Positions 61,688-64,000 of a stretch of 64,000 nucleotides of DNA are shown piece after piece. The position numbers and the translations under genes are program-made. The stretch is from Heteroscillospira sp050943935 (lineage in GTDB: Bacteria > Bacillota > Clostridia > Oscillospirales > Oscillospiraceae), in assembly GCA_050943935.1 (NCBI GenBank), contig JBMNQC010000005.1:92748-156747 (forward strand), read 5' to 3'. The stretch's first letter is position 1. Every line of letters begins with the position of its first letter. The notes under the pieces were generated by a model that made no database searches, was not told the origin of the DNA, and was given only the letters and a program-made list of their open reading frames with translations.

Positions 61688-62740
61688 TCAGGCCTCGCTC
61701 TCGGGTCTGATGTCTATCTTATATCCGGTAATCTTGGCGGCCAGACGGGCGTTCTGTCCCTCCTTGCCAATGGCAAGAGAAAGCTGACCATCGGGCACGA
61801 TAACGCGGCAGGTCTTGGGCTCATCCAGCAGCTCCACGGAGACGACCTCCGCAGGGGACAGGGCCGCGGCGATGTACTCGCCGGGGTCCTCGCTGTATTT
61901 GATAATATCTATCTTCTCGCCGCCCAGCTCGTTCACTATGCTGGCGACGCGGCCGCCCTTGGGGCCTACGCAGGCGCCTATGGGGTCCACGGCGCTGTCG
62001 GCGGAGTACACAGCCATCTTGGTGCGGCTTCCGGCCTCGCGGGCGATGCTCTTTATCTCAACGGTGCCGTCGAAAATCTCGGGTACCTCCAGCTCGAACA
62101 GGCGCTTTACCAGACCGGGATGGGTGCGGGAAATGAGCACCTGGGGGCCGCGGGTGGCCTTGCGAACCTCCACCACATACACCTTGATGCGGTCGCCCTC
62201 GGTGAGCTGTTCGGTCTTTATCTGCTCGTTGGCGTTTAGTGTAGCCTCGGTGAACTCGGCGTTGGAATTAATTTTAATGGAAGCGCTGCCGGTCCTGGGC
62301 TCTATCTTGGAGACCACACCGGTAAGTATCTCATGCTCCTTGGAGGTGAACTCCTCATAGATGATGCCGCGCTCGGCCTCGCGTATGCCCTGGATAATAA
62401 CCTGCTTTGCGGCCTGGGCGGCGATGCGGCCAAACTTCTTAGTCTCAACAGGCACATTTATCACGGTGCCCACCTTGGCCTTCTTGCTGTAACGTCTGGC
62501 GCTGTCCAGCAGAATTTCAATGGCGGGGTTTTCCACCTCATCCACCACCGTCATCTGGACATACATATTTATTTTCTTCTTTTCCTCGTTCATCTCGACA
62601 AAGACGTTCTCGGCAGCCTCGGGATTATCCTTCTTGAAGGCGGCCAGCATTGCCTGGTTTATCTTGTCGTACATATACTCCCGGGGAATGCCTTTTTCCT
62701 TTTCTATATCCTCAATTGCAGCAAAAAAATCCGCGTTCAT
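61688..62740 (-). CDS. nusA: Transcription termination/antitermination protein NusA
   Basis: Promotes pausing and intrinsic termination. The 350-residue protein has an N-terminal polymerase-binding domain, S1 (about 135-200), and two KH domains (IGACVGPKGGRV; LAIGKEGQNARLA). It lacks the C-terminal acidic repeats of E. coli NusA, as in Firmicutes. The operon leader terminator may allow it to limit its own expression. Confidence 0.96.
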   Translation of the reverse strand: MNADFFAAIEDIEKEKGIPREYMYDKINQAMLAAFKKDNPEAAENVFVEMNEEKKKINMYVQMTVVDEVENPAIEILLDSARRYSKKAKVGTVINVPVETKKFGRIAAQAAKQVIIQGIREAERGIIYEEFTSKEHEILTGVVSKIEPRTGSASIKINSNAEFTEATLNANEQIKTEQLTEGDRIKVYVVEVRKATRGPQVLISRTHPGLVKRLFELEVPEIFDGTVEIKSIAREAGSRTKMAVYSADSAVDPIGACVGPKGGRVASIVNELGGEKIDIIKYSEDPGEYIAAALSPAEVVSVELLDEPKTCRVIVPDGQLSLAIGKEGQNARLAAKITGYKIDIRPESEA

Positions 62741-62773
62741 TTATCTGTTTTCCTCCATTCAATTATCAGCAAA

Positions 62774-63229
62774 TCAATCTATACGCAGATGGACGGAAGC
62801 CACCTGCTTTTTCTCAAAGCGCTGCTCTCCAAGCGCGCCGTCTATGGTCACATCTCCGTTTTCGTATCCGCGCAGCTTTCCGATAAAGGCCTTGGCCCCG
62901 TCCTGTGGGCGGTAGAGCTTTACTTCAACGCTGCTTCCCATAAACCTCTCAAAATCGCCGGGACGCTTCAGAGCCCGCTCCGCGCCCGCCGACGAGACTT
63001 CAAACACATAGCTCTCGGAAATGGGGTCTGCCTCATCGAGTATTTTGTCCATCTCACGGCTGATGTTCTCGCAGTCGCTGATGAAAACGCCGCCGTCGGG
63101 CTTGTCGATATACAGCCGCAGGAACCAGCGTCCCGCCTCCTTCACATATTCGACGTCCCAAATCTCACAGCCGTTTTTTGCAGCCACCGGCTCTGCCAGA
63201 GCCCAGACCTTCTCCGTTATTTTGCTCAA
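62774..63229 (-). CDS. rimP: Ribosome maturation factor RimP
   Basis: Needed for 30S assembly. The 151-residue protein has EVEYVKEAGRWFLR-like N-terminal sequence (actual IWDVEYVKEAGRWFLRLYID), DCENISREMDKILDE and EVSSAGAERALKRP. The start is TTG with GGGAG upstream. It heads the rimP-nusA-infB operon. Confidence 0.95.
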   Translation of the reverse strand: MSKITEKVWALAEPVAAKNGCEIWDVEYVKEAGRWFLRLYIDKPDGGVFISDCENISREMDKILDEADPISESYVFEVSSAGAERALKRPGDFERFMGSSVEVKLYRPQDGAKAFIGKLRGYENGDVTIDGALGEQRFEKKQVASVHLRID

Positions 63230-63281
63230 TTTGATTCAGCTCCCAAAAATGTAAATTTCTTACAAATAACTTTAAATCAAG

Positions 63282-63306
63282 AAAAAGAGTGGGCGCTGAC
63301 CCACTC
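63282..63306 (-). terminator. Leader terminator upstream of rimP
   Basis: GAGTGGG pairs with CCCACTC and is followed on the minus strand by TTTTTCTT. It lies between the operon promoter and the rimP start, so it is an attenuator. In Bacillus subtilis an intrinsic terminator in the same leader mediates NusA autoregulation; the same is inferred here. Confidence 0.75.
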
Positions 63307-63335
63307 CAACCAAAACATACTGAACTTACTCTGGT

Positions 63336-63364
63336 AGTATATCATCATTTTGCCGGTATTGCAA
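63336..63364 (-). promoter_or_regulatory. rimP-nusA-infB promoter
   Basis: On the minus strand TTGCAA (63364-63359) and TATACT (63341-63336) are 17 bp apart. Start near 63329 gives a leader of about 100 nt. Confidence 0.7.
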
Positions 63365-63405
63365 GAGCTTTTTCGGGCATATTTTGGTGTATGGCAAAGA
63401 AATCC

Positions 63406-63429
63406 CCTCCGGACAGCCGCCCGAAGGGG
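63406..63429 (-). terminator. Probable sigK terminator
   Basis: CCCCTTC pairs with GGAGGGG (one wobble) on the minus strand, followed by ATTTCTTT, just after the sigK stop at 63436. Confidence 0.6.
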
Positions 63430-63435
63430 TGTATC

Positions 63436-63793
63436 TCATGCCTCCAGCACAGCCCGCAGCTTCTCCAGCGCCTTCTTCTCTATGCGGGATACATAGCTGC
63501 GGCTTATGCCGCAGAGCTCGGCGGTCTCACGTTGGGTTTTGGGAGCTTTACCCCCCAGTCCGTAGCGCAGGCGTATTATATCCGCTTCCCGGCGGGTGAG
63601 CACGCTGTCCACATATCCGCGCAGGCGCATACAGGTGTCCTGATGCGTGATGTCCTCCAGCATATCCGAGTCCTCTGAGATTATATCCATAAAGGACAGG
63701 CTGTTTCCGTCTCCGTCAAAATCTATAGGGTCAGACAGAGAAACATCCCCCGCCGTTTTTTTCAGGCTGCGGAAATGCATGAGCACCTCATTC
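63436..63793 (-). CDS. sigK: Sigma factor K, 3' portion, interrupted by a skin-like element
   Basis: C-terminal part of the late mother-cell sporulation sigma factor. From NEVLMHFRSLKKT the sequence follows SigK (DVSLSDPI), then region 4 with LTRREADIIRLRYGLG and the helix-turn-helix TQRETAELCGISRSYVSRIE. Homology stops at the codons AAT-GAG; beyond this the sequence is the end of a serine recombinase in another frame. The break is at the same asparagine-glutamate codons and AATGA core as in Bacillus subtilis spoIIIC. The 5' half must lie past the right edge; excision would restore the gene. Confidence 0.88.
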
Positions 63794-64000
63794 GCTATCC
63801 TCTCCCAACGGATACATAGGTTGCTCAACAGGGGGCAAATCCGCCTCTCCATCCTCCGCAAAGAGGTAAACATAGGCATTTTTGCCGTCCCAGACCACTT
63901 TTTTGACGATGGTGCGCAGCAGGCGGCGTTTTTCCTCCAGCGTGGCAGAATCCACTGCGCTGGCGAAGGATTCGATCATTTCCTGATGGAAGGCGAACTC
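63788..64000 (-). CDS. Large serine recombinase, C-terminal end (5' part beyond window)
   Basis: Seventy codons remain, reading in from the right edge. The sequence TLEEKRRLLRTIVKKVVWDG and AYVYLF is typical of the C-terminus of large serine recombinases, which end near residue 500. The stop TGA is part of the GAATGA at the sigK junction. By analogy with SpoIVCA it would excise the element in the mother cell. Catalytic domain not visible. Confidence 0.82.
   Translation of the reverse strand, partial: EFAFHQEMIESFASAVDSATLEEKRRLLRTIVKKVVWDGKNAYVYLFAEDGEADLPPVEQPMYPLGEDSE
63788..64000. mobile_element. One end of a skin-like sigK-intervening element
   Basis: The boundary is the AATGA core (63788-63792, minus strand). 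Everything to its right in the window belongs to the recombinase gene. The element's size and its other junction are outside the window. Confidence 0.82.

Overview
The window looks like a chromosomal segment of a spore-forming, high-GC member of the Clostridia, probably in or near the Oscillospirales. The grounds are Firmicutes gene orders (rimP-nusA-rnpM-L7Ae-infB-rbfA-nrnA-truB-ribF; dprA-topA-trmFO; rnc-radical SAM-smc-ftsY; nadD/yqeK-LCP-rsfS-leuS), a mother-cell sigma factor K gene interrupted in the Bacillus/Clostridium 'skin' manner, and strong Shine-Dalgarno sites. The family-level placement is inference. Nearly all genes lie on the minus strand; the exceptions are the arginine operon and one tiny Cys-rich gene.

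Layout, left to right. 1-2030: comEC, running off the left edge. 2274-7666: argCJBDF on the plus strand, with a clean promoter, a candidate ArgR operator and a terminator; it covers glutamate to citrulline. 7673-9525: an Fe-S oxidoreductase, a small membrane protein and rpsU. 9651-22475: an acpP-rnc-radical SAM-smc-ftsY-rdgB-yhbY-nadD/yqeK-LCP-rsfS-leuS block. 22532-29082: trmH-type methyltransferase, dprA, topA, trmFO, plsX.

29201-36862 is an intrusion. A degenerate copy of the lysS 3' end (29201-29229) and the true lysS 3' end (36834-36862) flank about 7.6 kb. This stretch holds a decayed tyrosine integrase, a frameshifted fragment of a large mobile-element protein with an HExxH motif, and one intact giant gene for a 1825-residue S-layer-anchored protein. 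That gene has a cobalamin-riboswitch-like leader followed by an intrinsic terminator, and the protein carries a transcobalamin-like (DUF4430-type) domain. I read this as a riboswitch-controlled, surface-anchored corrinoid-capture protein carried by a dead integrative element. It is the most interesting system in the window.

36834-38901: greA-lysS with a consensus promoter. 38962-45531: a CdaR/PucR-type regulator, ftsE, ftsX, two paralogous coiled-coil/M23 hydrolases and an S41 protease, a cell-wall cleavage module. 45702-48339: a U32 peptidase-family protein and mltG. 48513-48674: the Cys/Gly/Asn-rich 53-residue protein. 48730-51411: sirtuin, TagA-type glycosyltransferase, thymidylate kinase, 5-formyl-THF cyclo-ligase. 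51576-55383: an OGG-type glycosylase, an acyl-ACP thioesterase, guaB and a SASA-type esterase. 55501-63229: the rimP-to-ribF translation operon behind a leader with an intrinsic terminator.

63436-64000: the 3' portion of sigK, joined at an AATGA core to the C-terminus of a large serine recombinase. This is one junction of a skin-like sigK-intervening element whose body lies beyond the right edge.
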